IMG/VR virus record: IMGVR_UViG_3300042147_000021
Location: 1-46,174 of that record
DNA: 46,174 bases
Origin: a virus
Strand: one strand, 5' to 3'
Part shown: positions 29,234-36,048 of the stretch, piece after piece
Layout of the letters: each line of letters begins with the position of its first letter
Position numbering within the stretch: position 1 is the stretch's first letter
Translations under genes and position numbers: made by a program
The notes under the pieces: model-generated
What the model saw: only the letters and a program-made list of their open reading frames with translations
Told to the model about the DNA's origin: nothing
The model's database searches: none

Positions 29234-30125
29234 ACTTGAAGCGCAAGCCGAATTCCTCGCGCCGGTTATCGCCGCAGCGGTGGCGAGGGCTGTTGCACCG
29301 CTGAATATGGAACTGGCCGACCTGCGAAAGTGTTTAGCCGATCGGCCGATGCCTGCAGAGCCGGAACCGGTCGACGTAGACGCTATCGCGCAAGCCGCCG
29401 CCGCTCTCGTCGTGCTGCCCGAAGTGAGGGACGGCAAAGACGCTGATCCGGTCGACCTGGAAGCGTTGGCGAAGGCTGCTGCTGAGTTCGTCCAGTTGCC
29501 TACTATCGACATTGCTTTGTTAGCTGCGGAAGCGGCAAAACTCGTCGACGTCCCTGAACCGCTGCCAGGCAAAGACGCTGATCCGGTAGACCTCCAAGCT
29601 TTGGCGCGTTCCGCTGCCGAGCTGATCGCCGTTCCTGAAGTTCGCCAACCGCAAGACGGTCGCGATGCGCTGCACCTGGAAATCTTGCCGACCATTGACG
29701 AAGCGAAGACCTACGCGCGCAACACCTACGCCAAGCACGACGGCGGCCTGTGGCGCAGCTTTGAGCAGACCAGCAGTATGCGTGGCTGGGAATGCATCGT
29801 GGAAGGCCTGAAAGCGGTATCAGTGACTCAGGACGGCGATCGTGAGTTCTCGGTTACCCTGTCGAAGTCTAGCGGTGCTGAAGTCGTCCAGAAGTTCGCC
29901 ATGCCGATACAGATTTACAAAGGCGTGTACCGCGAAGAGCAAGCCTACGATTTGCATGACAACGTGACGTGGGCGGGCAGCCAGTGGACGTCGACTAAGG
30001 CCGAGAACACCGACAAGCCAGGTTCTAGCGACGCGTGGACCCTGGTCGTCAAGGCCGGACGCAATGGCAAAGACCTTCGCGAGAACGCGAGCACCTATGA
30101 CCCGGCAAAAGGGGTCAAGTTATGA
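29220..30125 (+). CDS. Repeat-containing structural protein with C-terminal carbohydrate-binding-like module (301 aa)
   Basis: Three similar blocks of about 30 residues ('GKDADPVDLEALAKAAAEF', 'GKDADPVDLQALARSAAEL', and a first one with 'VDVDAIAQAAAAL') alternate helix and proline-rich LPEV-type strands. The C-terminal 'IYKGVYREEQAYDLHDNV' followed by 'WAGSQWTS' and 'SDAWTLVVKAGRNGKD' resembles CBM5/12 carbohydrate-binding modules. Beside the portal gene this pattern fits a head fibre or decoration protein. Overlaps the connector gene by 4 bp. Confidence 0.55.
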   Translation: MNLRELEAQAEFLAPVIAAAVARAVAPLNMELADLRKCLADRPMPAEPEPVDVDAIAQAAAALVVLPEVRDGKDADPVDLEALAKAAAEFVQLPTIDIALLAAEAAKLVDVPEPLPGKDADPVDLQALARSAAELIAVPEVRQPQDGRDALHLEILPTIDEAKTYARNTYAKHDGGLWRSFEQTSSMRGWECIVEGLKAVSVTQDGDREFSVTLSKSSGAEVVQKFAMPIQIYKGVYREEQAYDLHDNVTWAGSQWTSTKAENTDKPGSSDAWTLVVKAGRNGKDLRENASTYDPAKGVKL

Positions 30126-30496
30126 TGTACGTCACGCTCGCCCGGGCGAAACAGCACTTGAACATGGACCACAACGAAGACGATTCGCTGATCGAGGTCT
30201 ACGTCCAGGCGGCGTCTGGTGCGGTGAAAAACTACCTGAAGTCAGGAAGCCCGTATGAGGTCGAGCGCGACAGCAACGACGATCCGATCTTGGATAGCTC
30301 GGGTGACCCGATTTATGTCGTTGACAGCTCCGGCGACAAAGTTGTGAGCTATCCTGTACAGGCCGCCGTGCTACTGATGGTAGGCTTTCTCTACAAAGAC
30401 CGAGACGAGAATCCGGACAGCGCGTTTGACAGAGGCTACCTGCCAAAGCCGGTCACCGCTTTGCTTTACCCACTTCGAGATCCAGCACTGAGGTAA
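30122..30496 (+). CDS. Head-tail connector (HK97 gp6-like, 124 aa)
   Basis: Begins 'MYVTLARAKQHLNMDHNEDDSLIEVYVQAASGAV' (read in parts), the typical opening of gp6/gp15-type connectors, and ends 'PVQAAVLLMVGFLYKDRDE' and 'VTALLYPLRDP'. It contains an extra hairpin of SSGDP repeats at about residues 50-72. It forms the ring under the portal. Confidence 0.85.
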   Translation: MMYVTLARAKQHLNMDHNEDDSLIEVYVQAASGAVKNYLKSGSPYEVERDSNDDPILDSSGDPIYVVDSSGDKVVSYPVQAAVLLMVGFLYKDRDENPDSAFDRGYLPKPVTALLYPLRDPALR

Positions 30497-30502
30497 ATGG
30501 TC

Positions 30503-31156
30503 ATGGCAGACAAATTCGCGCGCGTATTCGGAAGCTTCCTGCGCAAGATCATCGACATGAAGGACGGCACATGGGCTGAGCGTGTTATCGCTCATCCCCC
30601 TTTCGATCTGCTGACTGACGGCGGGACAGGTCCGAACCGCCGCCTGCGAGTGGACACAGGGCAAACCGGATTTTTCGGCAGACGCATGTGGTCCCTGAAC
30701 TACGAATTCGCTGCGGCGAACCCGATCGCCGGCACGCCGTTGGTTTTCCGGTTCACCATTCCGACGAACTTCATTATCCACGCCCATACGTTGACCGTTG
30801 ATCAAGGGGGCCTGACTCTCCGCACCTACACAGCGGCCCAGGGTGTCGCCGGTGGCGTTTTCGGTACTGCGCATACCCCTTCGTCTGAAAACTCGATGAC
30901 CGAAGCGGCGTCTTACGCGTTCCAAACGCAGATCGCTTCAGGCGGCACGTTCACCCCTAATGTGAATGAGCTTCCACTTACTCCGCTTCGGGTAAGGACA
31001 TCGGGGGCGACAGCTCAGCAATCGAGCGTAGGTGGCGCAGCCGTGTCGGAGAAAGCTAGACTGGCGGGAACTTATTACGCTGTTCTCGCCAGGATGACGG
31101 CTGTGAGTGGCGACTGCACAGGTGTGTACACGATTGTCATCGAGGAACGCCCATGA
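30503..31156 (+). CDS. Structural protein near the connector (217 aa)
   Basis: After a helical N-terminus ('MADKFARVFGSFLRKI') the protein is strand-rich ('VFRFTIPTNFIIHAHTLTVD', 'GTYYAVLARM'), like head decoration or neck proteins. GAGG about 9 bases before ATG 30503 is better placed than for 30497. No family assigned; structural role inferred from position. Confidence 0.55.
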   Translation: MADKFARVFGSFLRKIIDMKDGTWAERVIAHPPFDLLTDGGTGPNRRLRVDTGQTGFFGRRMWSLNYEFAAANPIAGTPLVFRFTIPTNFIIHAHTLTVDQGGLTLRTYTAAQGVAGGVFGTAHTPSSENSMTEAASYAFQTQIASGGTFTPNVNELPLTPLRVRTSGATAQQSSVGGAAVSEKARLAGTYYAVLARMTAVSGDCTGVYTIVIEERP

Positions 31157-31491
31157 GTCGCGCCGGTCAGTACCGCCATCGTGTGGACATTCAGGACTGG
31201 ACCGAGATCCGCGACGAGGAAACCGGAGCGTTCACCGAGGCTTGGGTAACCGTCTTCGAGAACGTTCCGGCCCGCATTGCCCCGGCAAGCGGTCGTGAAT
31301 TCCTGGCCGCAGCGGCGATCCAGTCCGAGATCATCGCGCGCATCGTGATCCGCCAGCGCCCCGGCCTGAATGCCAAGCAACGCATTTTGCACAACGGCGA
31401 TATTTACAACGTCCACGCCTGGCTTCCGGATCAGGAAAGCGGGAAGGACTATGTTTCTGCACCATGCTCGGCCGGCCTGAATGAAGACTAA
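31153..31491 (+). CDS. Head-closure / head-tail adaptor protein (112 aa)
   Basis: 'GQYRHRVDIQDWTEIRDEETG' at the start, 'VPARIAPASGREFLAA' and 'RILHNGDIYNVHAWLPD' are the pattern of SPP1 gp16/HK97 gp7-like head-closure proteins (Phage_H_T_join). It stacks below the connector ring. It overlaps the next gene by 11 bp. Confidence 0.85.
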   Translation: MSRAGQYRHRVDIQDWTEIRDEETGAFTEAWVTVFENVPARIAPASGREFLAAAAIQSEIIARIVIRQRPGLNAKQRILHNGDIYNVHAWLPDQESGKDYVSAPCSAGLNED

Positions 31492-32038
31492 CACCTTCGT
31501 CTGCATCGCCTCCGGCCCCAGCCTCAACGCGCACGACTGCGAACTGGTCCGTGCGTCCGGCCTTCCCACAATCGCTGTGAACAACTCCTGGCAGCTAGCC
31601 CCATGGTGCGATCACCTTTACGCAGGTGATCTCGCGTGGTGGGATTCGTACGGATCGCAGGCGCCTACCACTTGCCAGCGGTGGAGCTGTACGCGCCAGG
31701 CAGTGGCAAAGCACGGGTTGAACTGGCACGAGGCTTATGGGGAGTACAACAGCGGCCTCAGAGCGATCGAACTGTCCTTCAAGCTCGGCGCAGAACGCGT
31801 CCTGCTTCTTGGGTACGACTGCACGGTGCAAGGCGGTACGCACTGGCACGGCGACCACGCAGACACGAAGAACCCCGACGAAGCGTTGTGCAGGAAGTGG
31901 AACGCGCAGCACGCTAGGCTGGCACGGAAGGCTGACGTAGTGAACTGCTCGCGTGACACTGCGCTGACCGCGTACCGTTTAGGGTACCTAGAAAAAGAGT
32001 TGCAAAAGGTTGTTGACACTTGTGATGCGCGCGATTAA
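31481..32038 (+). CDS. DUF115/sialyltransferase-like protein (185 aa)
   Basis: Opens 'TFVCIASGPSLNAHDCELV', the nucleotide-binding GPSL motif of DUF115 / motility-associated glycosyltransferase-like proteins. It continues 'TIAVNNSWQLAPWCDHLYAGD' and 'ERVLLLGYDCTVQGG'. It lies inside the morphogenesis genes, followed by a GT9-like and a methyltransferase gene. It may transfer or prepare a sugar. The fold assignment is by pattern; substrate unknown. Confidence 0.65.
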   Translation: MKTNTFVCIASGPSLNAHDCELVRASGLPTIAVNNSWQLAPWCDHLYAGDLAWWDSYGSQAPTTCQRWSCTRQAVAKHGLNWHEAYGEYNSGLRAIELSFKLGAERVLLLGYDCTVQGGTHWHGDHADTKNPDEALCRKWNAQHARLARKADVVNCSRDTALTAYRLGYLEKELQKVVDTCDARD

Positions 32039-32244
32039 AGTTCGTTTCAGAGGCAGCTAGCTATCAGGCGCACAACGTGAAGCCGGACGAGAATGCAGAG
32101 TTCCGGATTAAAGTGCAGTCTCTAATTGATCAGCCAACGCCGCAAAGAGGACCGGGAGCCTCGATAAAAATTCCCGGGCCTATTCCTCGCCGTGCCCTCA
32201 CTTGACCCCGCTTCGGCGGGGTTCTTTTTCAGAGGAGTTGACCA
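32039..32244 (+). other. Gap with a possible short ORF and a terminator
   Basis: A GTG-started frame at 32077-32205 would encode 42 aa (starting VKPDENAEFRIKVQSL), but it has no clear ribosome site. It ends against the terminator at 32206. I see nothing else here. Confidence 0.3.
32206..32229 (+). terminator. Intrinsic terminator upstream of the small membrane-type gene
   Basis: CCCCGC-TTCG-GCGGGG followed by TTCTTTTT: 6-bp GC stem with a UUCG loop and T-run. Stops transcripts of the head genes and the DUF115-like gene, before the ribosome site of 32245. Confidence 0.85.
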
Positions 32245-32409
32245 ATGGCAAAAGTTAATCTTACTGCCGACATAAAACAGAAATGGTGGGTAAAACCCTT
32301 GGTGTATACCGCGGCGTTTGCGTTCACCATAGCGGGTAAAAGCGAATTCCCTGAAGCGTTCACGGACTTCATTGTGCAATACGGCTTTAAGATCGAGATC
32401 AAACGATGA
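32245..32409 (+). CDS. Small conserved phage protein, possible membrane peptide (54 aa)
   Basis: Starts MAKVNLTADIKQKWWVKP, then a hydrophobic segment ('LVYTAAFAFTIAG') and ends 'QYGFKIEIKR'. AGAGGAG precedes the ATG; the stop overlaps the next ATG. The pattern 'WW.KPL.Y' with a final IKIE-type end recurs in unnamed small phage proteins. It is below common ORF cutoffs. Confidence 0.65.
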   Translation: MAKVNLTADIKQKWWVKPLVYTAAFAFTIAGKSEFPEAFTDFIVQYGFKIEIKR

Positions 32410-33239
32410 TCATCCACTGCCATCGCGGCCTAGGCGACAACATCTACGAACGGGCTTTCATAAAGCAACTACCGAAGCCTGTCTACCTAGACACCCCATG
32501 GCCGGAGATCCATTCCGATATTCCCGGCGTGCATTTCATCCGCCCGCAAACCAATCTGCGCACACAGGCGAAGAACATCGCGCGCCATACAACCTGGACG
32601 ATGCCGCCCACGCGGCAACCGACTCGACAGATCCGCTACGGCGCCGAGGGAATTATCCCAGGGATGGTTGCCAGCTTCGGCGTAATGCCGGGCGCGTTTG
32701 ACCTTCCGCCACTACCCCCTTCGCCAGAAACCGGCCCGTACGTCGTTGTACGCCCCGCTACCGTGCGCAGTGAGTGGCGCGCCGATACGCGTAACCCTGA
32801 TCCGATGTACATCGCTGAAGCTGCTGTCGTAGCTAAGATGCGAGGTTATCGGGTAATTTCCGTAGCCGACCTTCAGGAAGGCGTCGAGTGGATGATCGGA
32901 GGGCTGATGCCTTACGCCGACGTGCGCTACCACAAAGGCGAACTGCCGGTTGAACAACTGCTGGCGCTCGTCAAGGGTGCGGCTGCCGTCATCGGCGGTA
33001 TCGGCTGGTTGGTTCCAGCAGCGCTCGCGGCCAAGGTTCCCGCTTGGATCATCTGTGGCGGCCAGGGTGGTTTCAATTCGCCGAAGCAGATCTGCCCGGA
33101 CGGAAGTACAATTACCTTTGCGGTGCCGGACAACTTTTGCCGGTGCAAACTCAAGCAGCACAACTGCGACAAGAGGATTTCGAATTATGACGCTAAGCTT
33201 GCCGACTGGGCTGACAAAGCCCTCCCTGTGGTGGTCTGA
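32406..33239 (+). CDS. Glycosyltransferase family 9-like protein (277 aa)
   Basis: Starts 'MIIHCHRGLGDNIYERAFIK', the GDxL/GLGD start of heptosyltransferase-like GT9 enzymes. Later come 'YADVRYHKGELPVEQLLALVKGAAAVIGG' (in parts: ADVRYHKGELPVEQ, GAAAVIGGIGWLVP) and 'PAWIICGGQGGFN', the acceptor and nucleotide-sugar region. A cysteine cluster sits near the end ('NFCRCKLKQHNC'). It probably moves a sugar onto a phage or host surface component. Substrate unknown. Confidence 0.65.
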   Translation: MIIHCHRGLGDNIYERAFIKQLPKPVYLDTPWPEIHSDIPGVHFIRPQTNLRTQAKNIARHTTWTMPPTRQPTRQIRYGAEGIIPGMVASFGVMPGAFDLPPLPPSPETGPYVVVRPATVRSEWRADTRNPDPMYIAEAAVVAKMRGYRVISVADLQEGVEWMIGGLMPYADVRYHKGELPVEQLLALVKGAAAVIGGIGWLVPAALAAKVPAWIICGGQGGFNSPKQICPDGSTITFAVPDNFCRCKLKQHNCDKRISNYDAKLADWADKALPVVV

Positions 33240-33807
33240 GGAACTCGGCTACGGTTGGCATTCATCGCCGCCGATGCAATACAGTGGGGAATATTTCGCC
33301 CACTACCAGAAGCTAGACGATACGCCGATGGGCGCTGCTCTGACAAAGGCTAGGCTCGAACTGGTCGAGAAGTACACGAAGGCTTCGCTCGGCGTGGACA
33401 TCGGTATCGGCGGCGGACGCTACGTCAAGGAGTCGTGGGGGAACGGGTACGACGTAAGCAGCGAGGCCGTAGAGTGGCTCCAGCGTATCTACTCCTATGT
33501 CGACCCCTACGCAGCGCCGGTCGATCACATCACATGCTGGGACAGCCTGGAGCACATCCCCGAGCCTGAAAAGCTTTTGGCGAACGTGCGCGACTGGTTC
33601 TTCGTTTCGCTGCCGACGTTTGAAAACGCTGAAGAGGCTCTACAGTCGAAGCATTTCAAGCCGGCAGAACACCTCTGGTACTTCAGTATCCCCGGGCTGA
33701 TTCGATGGGCTGAGGATCAGGGGTTCCAGGTCATGGAGGTCAACCACGCCGAAACGGAACTAGGCCGCGAAGGCATTACGTCCTTTGCTTTTAAACGCGT
33801 CGGCTGA
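33187..33807 (+). CDS. SAM-dependent methyltransferase (206 aa)
   Basis: The glycine motif 'LGVDIGIGGGRYV' (about residues 68-80) binds S-adenosylmethionine; 'ITCWDSLEHIPEPEKLL' is the class I motif IV-like segment. The C-terminal 'GLIRWAEDQGFQVMEVNH' also fits. ATG 33187 gives the whole domain and overlaps the GT9-like gene by 53 bp. Methylation of a sugar made by the two upstream proteins is the simplest reading, but not shown. Confidence 0.8.
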   Translation: MTLSLPTGLTKPSLWWSEELGYGWHSSPPMQYSGEYFAHYQKLDDTPMGAALTKARLELVEKYTKASLGVDIGIGGGRYVKESWGNGYDVSSEAVEWLQRIYSYVDPYAAPVDHITCWDSLEHIPEPEKLLANVRDWFFVSLPTFENAEEALQSKHFKPAEHLWYFSIPGLIRWAEDQGFQVMEVNHAETELGREGITSFAFKRVG

Positions 33808-33813
33808 TAGAAT
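33785..33813 (+). promoter_or_regulatory. Putative promoter of a short non-coding unit
   Basis: TTGCTT (33785-33790), 17 bp, TAGAAT (33808-33813), at the end of the methyltransferase gene. Start of transcription would be near 33820. Confidence 0.5.
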
Positions 33814-33819
33814 CGGCGC

Positions 33820-33979
33820 CGTGACTGTATCTAGTGGTACGGATCTTACGTTCATACGCGGCGTAAGACGTTGACGAGTAGCCGAGGATGTTCAGCCATC
33901 ACGCTAGATTCAATTTGGCCTTAACTGGTACAAGTCTAGTGGCTCTACGAGATTAGCCGCCTTCTCAGGCGGCTTTTTC
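33820..33979 (+). ncRNA. Candidate small RNA of about 160 nt
   Basis: The region lies between a promoter (33785-33813) and a strong terminator (33956-33979) and has no credible ORF. It contains an inner hairpin (TCTTACG 33844-33850 with CGTAAGA 33862-33868) and two TCTAGTGG copies (33830-33837 and 33935-33942). It does not fold as a tRNA in any way I can see. The same facts would fit an ordinary leader with a terminator. Confidence 0.4.
33956..33979 (+). terminator. Intrinsic terminator before the tail-completion gene
   Basis: GCCGCC-TTCTCA-GGCGGC followed by TTTTTC: 6-bp GC stem with T-run, 40 bp before the next start. Confidence 0.85.
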
Positions 33980-34018
33980 TTGCCTGTGATAAACTCCCGG
34001 CAAACCGAGGGCGACGCC

Positions 34019-34465
34019 ATGGCCGACTGGATCACGTACAAACTGAAAGGCGCTGAGGATCTGTCACGCGTTTTTAAGACGCTGCCGCAGGAACTACAGC
34101 GCCAGGTTGTCGTGCCTGCTGCCAAGGAAGCGATGCAGATTGTCCTATCCGCCGCGAAGGATAACGCTTCACGCCTCGACAACCCGAACACGCCCAACTA
34201 CATCCCGAAGAACCTGGACATGATCGAAGACAAAAAGTTCTTCGCAGAGACAGGTTCGACGAAGATCTCCGTTGGCGTGCGCAAGCGTCGGCGCGGCGTC
34301 GGAGGAGGGAACACATACTACGCCGCCCTGTTTCTAGAGTTGGGTACGAGTCGCAGTCGGGCTTTCCCGTTCATGCGGAATGCTCTCGGTCAAAACCAGC
34401 AAGCCGTGTTTCAAGAATTCCTTTCTAGCGCGAAATTCCAACTTGTGAAATTGGGGCTCAACTGA
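34019..34465 (+). CDS. HK97 gp10-like tail completion protein (148 aa)
   Basis: 'MADWITYKLKGAEDLSRVFKTLPQELQRQ' (in parts) and 'YYAALFLELGTSRSRAFPFMRNAL' are the pattern of gp10/neck-type proteins (Phage_HK97_gp10). It joins head and tail. GAGGG precedes ATG 34019. Overlaps the next gene by one base (TGATG). Confidence 0.85.
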   Translation: MADWITYKLKGAEDLSRVFKTLPQELQRQVVVPAAKEAMQIVLSAAKDNASRLDNPNTPNYIPKNLDMIEDKKFFAETGSTKISVGVRKRRRGVGGGNTYYAALFLELGTSRSRAFPFMRNALGQNQQAVFQEFLSSAKFQLVKLGLN

Positions 34466-34833
34466 TGGACGTACCTTTCTACACGGTTTGCAAAGCTGAT
34501 CCGACCGTCCAAGCGCTGCTCGGCGGTACGTCGCCGCGCATATACCCGTTCGGCATGGCGCCTCAGACCGTCGCCAAACCCTACGTCGTCTACCAGTGGA
34601 TCGGCGGTTCGCCGTTCAACATGCTGAACTGCCGGCCTGATGCCGACCGCGCCAGCCTCCAAGTGGACGTGTACGGCCTGACTACACAGTCTACGACTAC
34701 GGTTGCAAAAGCGATCCGCAATGCGATAGAACTCGACTCGTACATCACTGGGTACCGGGGCGACATGCGCGACGAAGAAACACTGCTCTACCGAACCAGC
34801 TTCGATCTCGACTGGCTGGTCGAACGGACCTGA
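34465..34833 (+). CDS. Tail terminator / completion protein, DUF3168 (122 aa)
   Basis: 'YTVCKADPTVQALLGG' and 'RIYPFGMAPQ', followed by 'PYVVYQWIGGSP' and 'SLQVDVYGLT', are typical of DUF3168 tail-completion proteins. It caps the tail tube and gives a stop to polymerisation. Confidence 0.85.
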   Translation: MDVPFYTVCKADPTVQALLGGTSPRIYPFGMAPQTVAKPYVVYQWIGGSPFNMLNCRPDADRASLQVDVYGLTTQSTTTVAKAIRNAIELDSYITGYRGDMRDEETLLYRTSFDLDWLVERT

Positions 34834-34834
34834 T

Positions 34835-34862
34835 TTGCGAAACCCCCGGCGCGTGATATGCT
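34835..34862 (+). promoter_or_regulatory. Putative promoter for the tail tube gene
   Basis: TTGCGA (34835-34840), 16 bp, TATGCT (34857-34862), about 36 bp before the tube gene. A dedicated promoter fits the high demand for tube protein. Confidence 0.45.
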
Positions 34863-34898
34863 TCCGTCGAACGTTCATTACTCCACGAGGCAACACCC

Positions 34899-35381
34899 AT
34901 GACCATCAAGAGCCAGGGAACAGACCTGTATACCATCGACCCGGATACCGGCGCCCTGCTGGACGTGGGTTGCATCACTTCCATCGACGGTATTGATACC
35001 GCGATCGACCAAATCGAAACGACCTGTCTGAACGACCTGTCGCGCACCTACGAAGCTGGCCTGGCCACTCCTGGCGCCGCTACCTTCGGCCTGCAGTTCG
35101 ATCCGGCTGACGTGAACCACATCCGTCTGCACCAACTGAAGACCGCCGGCGTAACCCTGCAATGGGCAATCGGGTTCTCCGACGGCACCGCAGCGCCGAC
35201 CACTGCTACAGACTCCGCCGGTGACGATGAATTCGTTCTGCCGCCTACCCGTAGCTGGCTGACCTTCGAAGGCTATATGAACAGCTACCCATTCACCTTC
35301 GCGCTGAACACCATGGTCACCTCGACTGTCGGTATTCAAGTGTCGGGCGAACCAATCCTCGTTCCTAAGTCGTCGAGCTAA
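34899..35381 (+). CDS. Major tail tube protein (160 aa)
   Basis: Beta-rich protein with 'CITSIDGIDTAIDQIETTCL', 'GLATPGAATFGLQFDP' and 'SWLTFEGYMNSYPFTFALNT', as in lambda V-like tube proteins. Its place between terminator and chaperone genes supports this. It builds the hollow tube. Confidence 0.85.
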   Translation: MTIKSQGTDLYTIDPDTGALLDVGCITSIDGIDTAIDQIETTCLNDLSRTYEAGLATPGAATFGLQFDPADVNHIRLHQLKTAGVTLQWAIGFSDGTAAPTTATDSAGDDEFVLPPTRSWLTFEGYMNSYPFTFALNTMVTSTVGIQVSGEPILVPKSSS

Positions 35382-35384
35382 CCA

Positions 35385-35762
35385 ATGGCCCTGAACCTTA
35401 AAGACCTCGTTGCTCAAGGCGCATTTGTCAAAGAGCCTTTCGTGAAGCGCCAGATCAAATGGCACAACACGGAAGGCGAAGAACTGACCGCAGACATCTG
35501 CGTGCGCTTGGCGTCGTACCACACGATCACCAACACTTGGAAAGCGGCTGAAGGCAATCAGGAGCACCTGGCCGCACGGATCGCGACCATGGTGTGCGAC
35601 GATGAGGGAGGCCCGATCTTTTCTACGGCTGACATTCTCGGCACAACCGGGATCGAAGGCCGTGGCGCGATGTGCGACACGCTGTTTCTCGCACTGATCA
35701 CCGCGGTTAACGAAGCGCAATCGGCAAAGACGAACCCCCGGAAGACCTCTGGTTCGAACTAG
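35385..35762 (+). CDS. Tail assembly chaperone, G-like (125 aa)
   Basis: 'LKDLVAQGAFVKEPFVKRQIKW' and 'SYHTITNTWKAAEGNQ' are the pattern of G-type tail chaperones. It ends in 'TNPRKTSGSN', just after a C-run (35735-35739). The T-part lies in the -1 frame and is reached by ribosomal slippage. Binds the tape measure during tail assembly. Confidence 0.8.
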   Translation: MALNLKDLVAQGAFVKEPFVKRQIKWHNTEGEELTADICVRLASYHTITNTWKAAEGNQEHLAARIATMVCDDEGGPIFSTADILGTTGIEGRGAMCDTLFLALITAVNEAQSAKTNPRKTSGSN

Positions 35763-36046
35763 TTATGAACGGCATAGGCGGTCGCACGATCGCCGAAGCC
35801 CAACAGAACATGTCACTGGTCGAAGCGCGGCAATGGGCTCGGTACTTGCAGCGCCACGGGGGACTGAACATTGCTGAACGGATCGAGCAAGCCGCCGCGC
35901 TGATCTGCACCACGGGCGCGCAGCTGATGGGCAACAAAAAAGTAAAGGTCGCAGATTTCATCCCTAACCGGGAATCGGACGACGAACTCAGGTACGCCAC
36001 GCCGCAAGACTTCTTGCGAGTGTTGCAAGCATCCAGGAAGCCATAG
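35738..36046 (+). CDS. Tail assembly chaperone T-part of a G-T frameshift product
   Basis: The -1 frame after CCC at 35736-35738 continues 'PEDLWFELVMNGIGGRTIAEA' (one residue more than quoted in parts: PEDLWFELV, MNGIGGRTIAEA) and ends at 36046. EDLWFELVMNG is conserved in T-parts. The tRNA on CCC can re-pair with CCC one base back (C-run 35735-35739), giving a 220-aa G-T protein. A separate start at 35765 has no ribosome site and is probably not used. Confidence 0.7.
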   Translation, partial: PEDLWFELVMNGIGGRTIAEAQQNMSLVEARQWARYLQRHGGLNIAERIEQAAALICTTGAQLMGNKKVKVADFIPNRESDDELRYATPQDFLRVLQASRKP

Positions 36047-36048
36047 CC

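Noticed and set aside
32035-32076. Short ORF starting at the ATG overlapping the end of the DUF115-like gene (MRAIKVRFRGS)
   Set aside because: Only 11 codons, no ribosome site and no sign of coupling to a following gene.
35765-36046. Independent gene starting at ATG 35765
   Set aside because: No ribosome site, and the conserved EDLWFELV segment lies upstream of this ATG in the same frame, which fits the frameshift product better.
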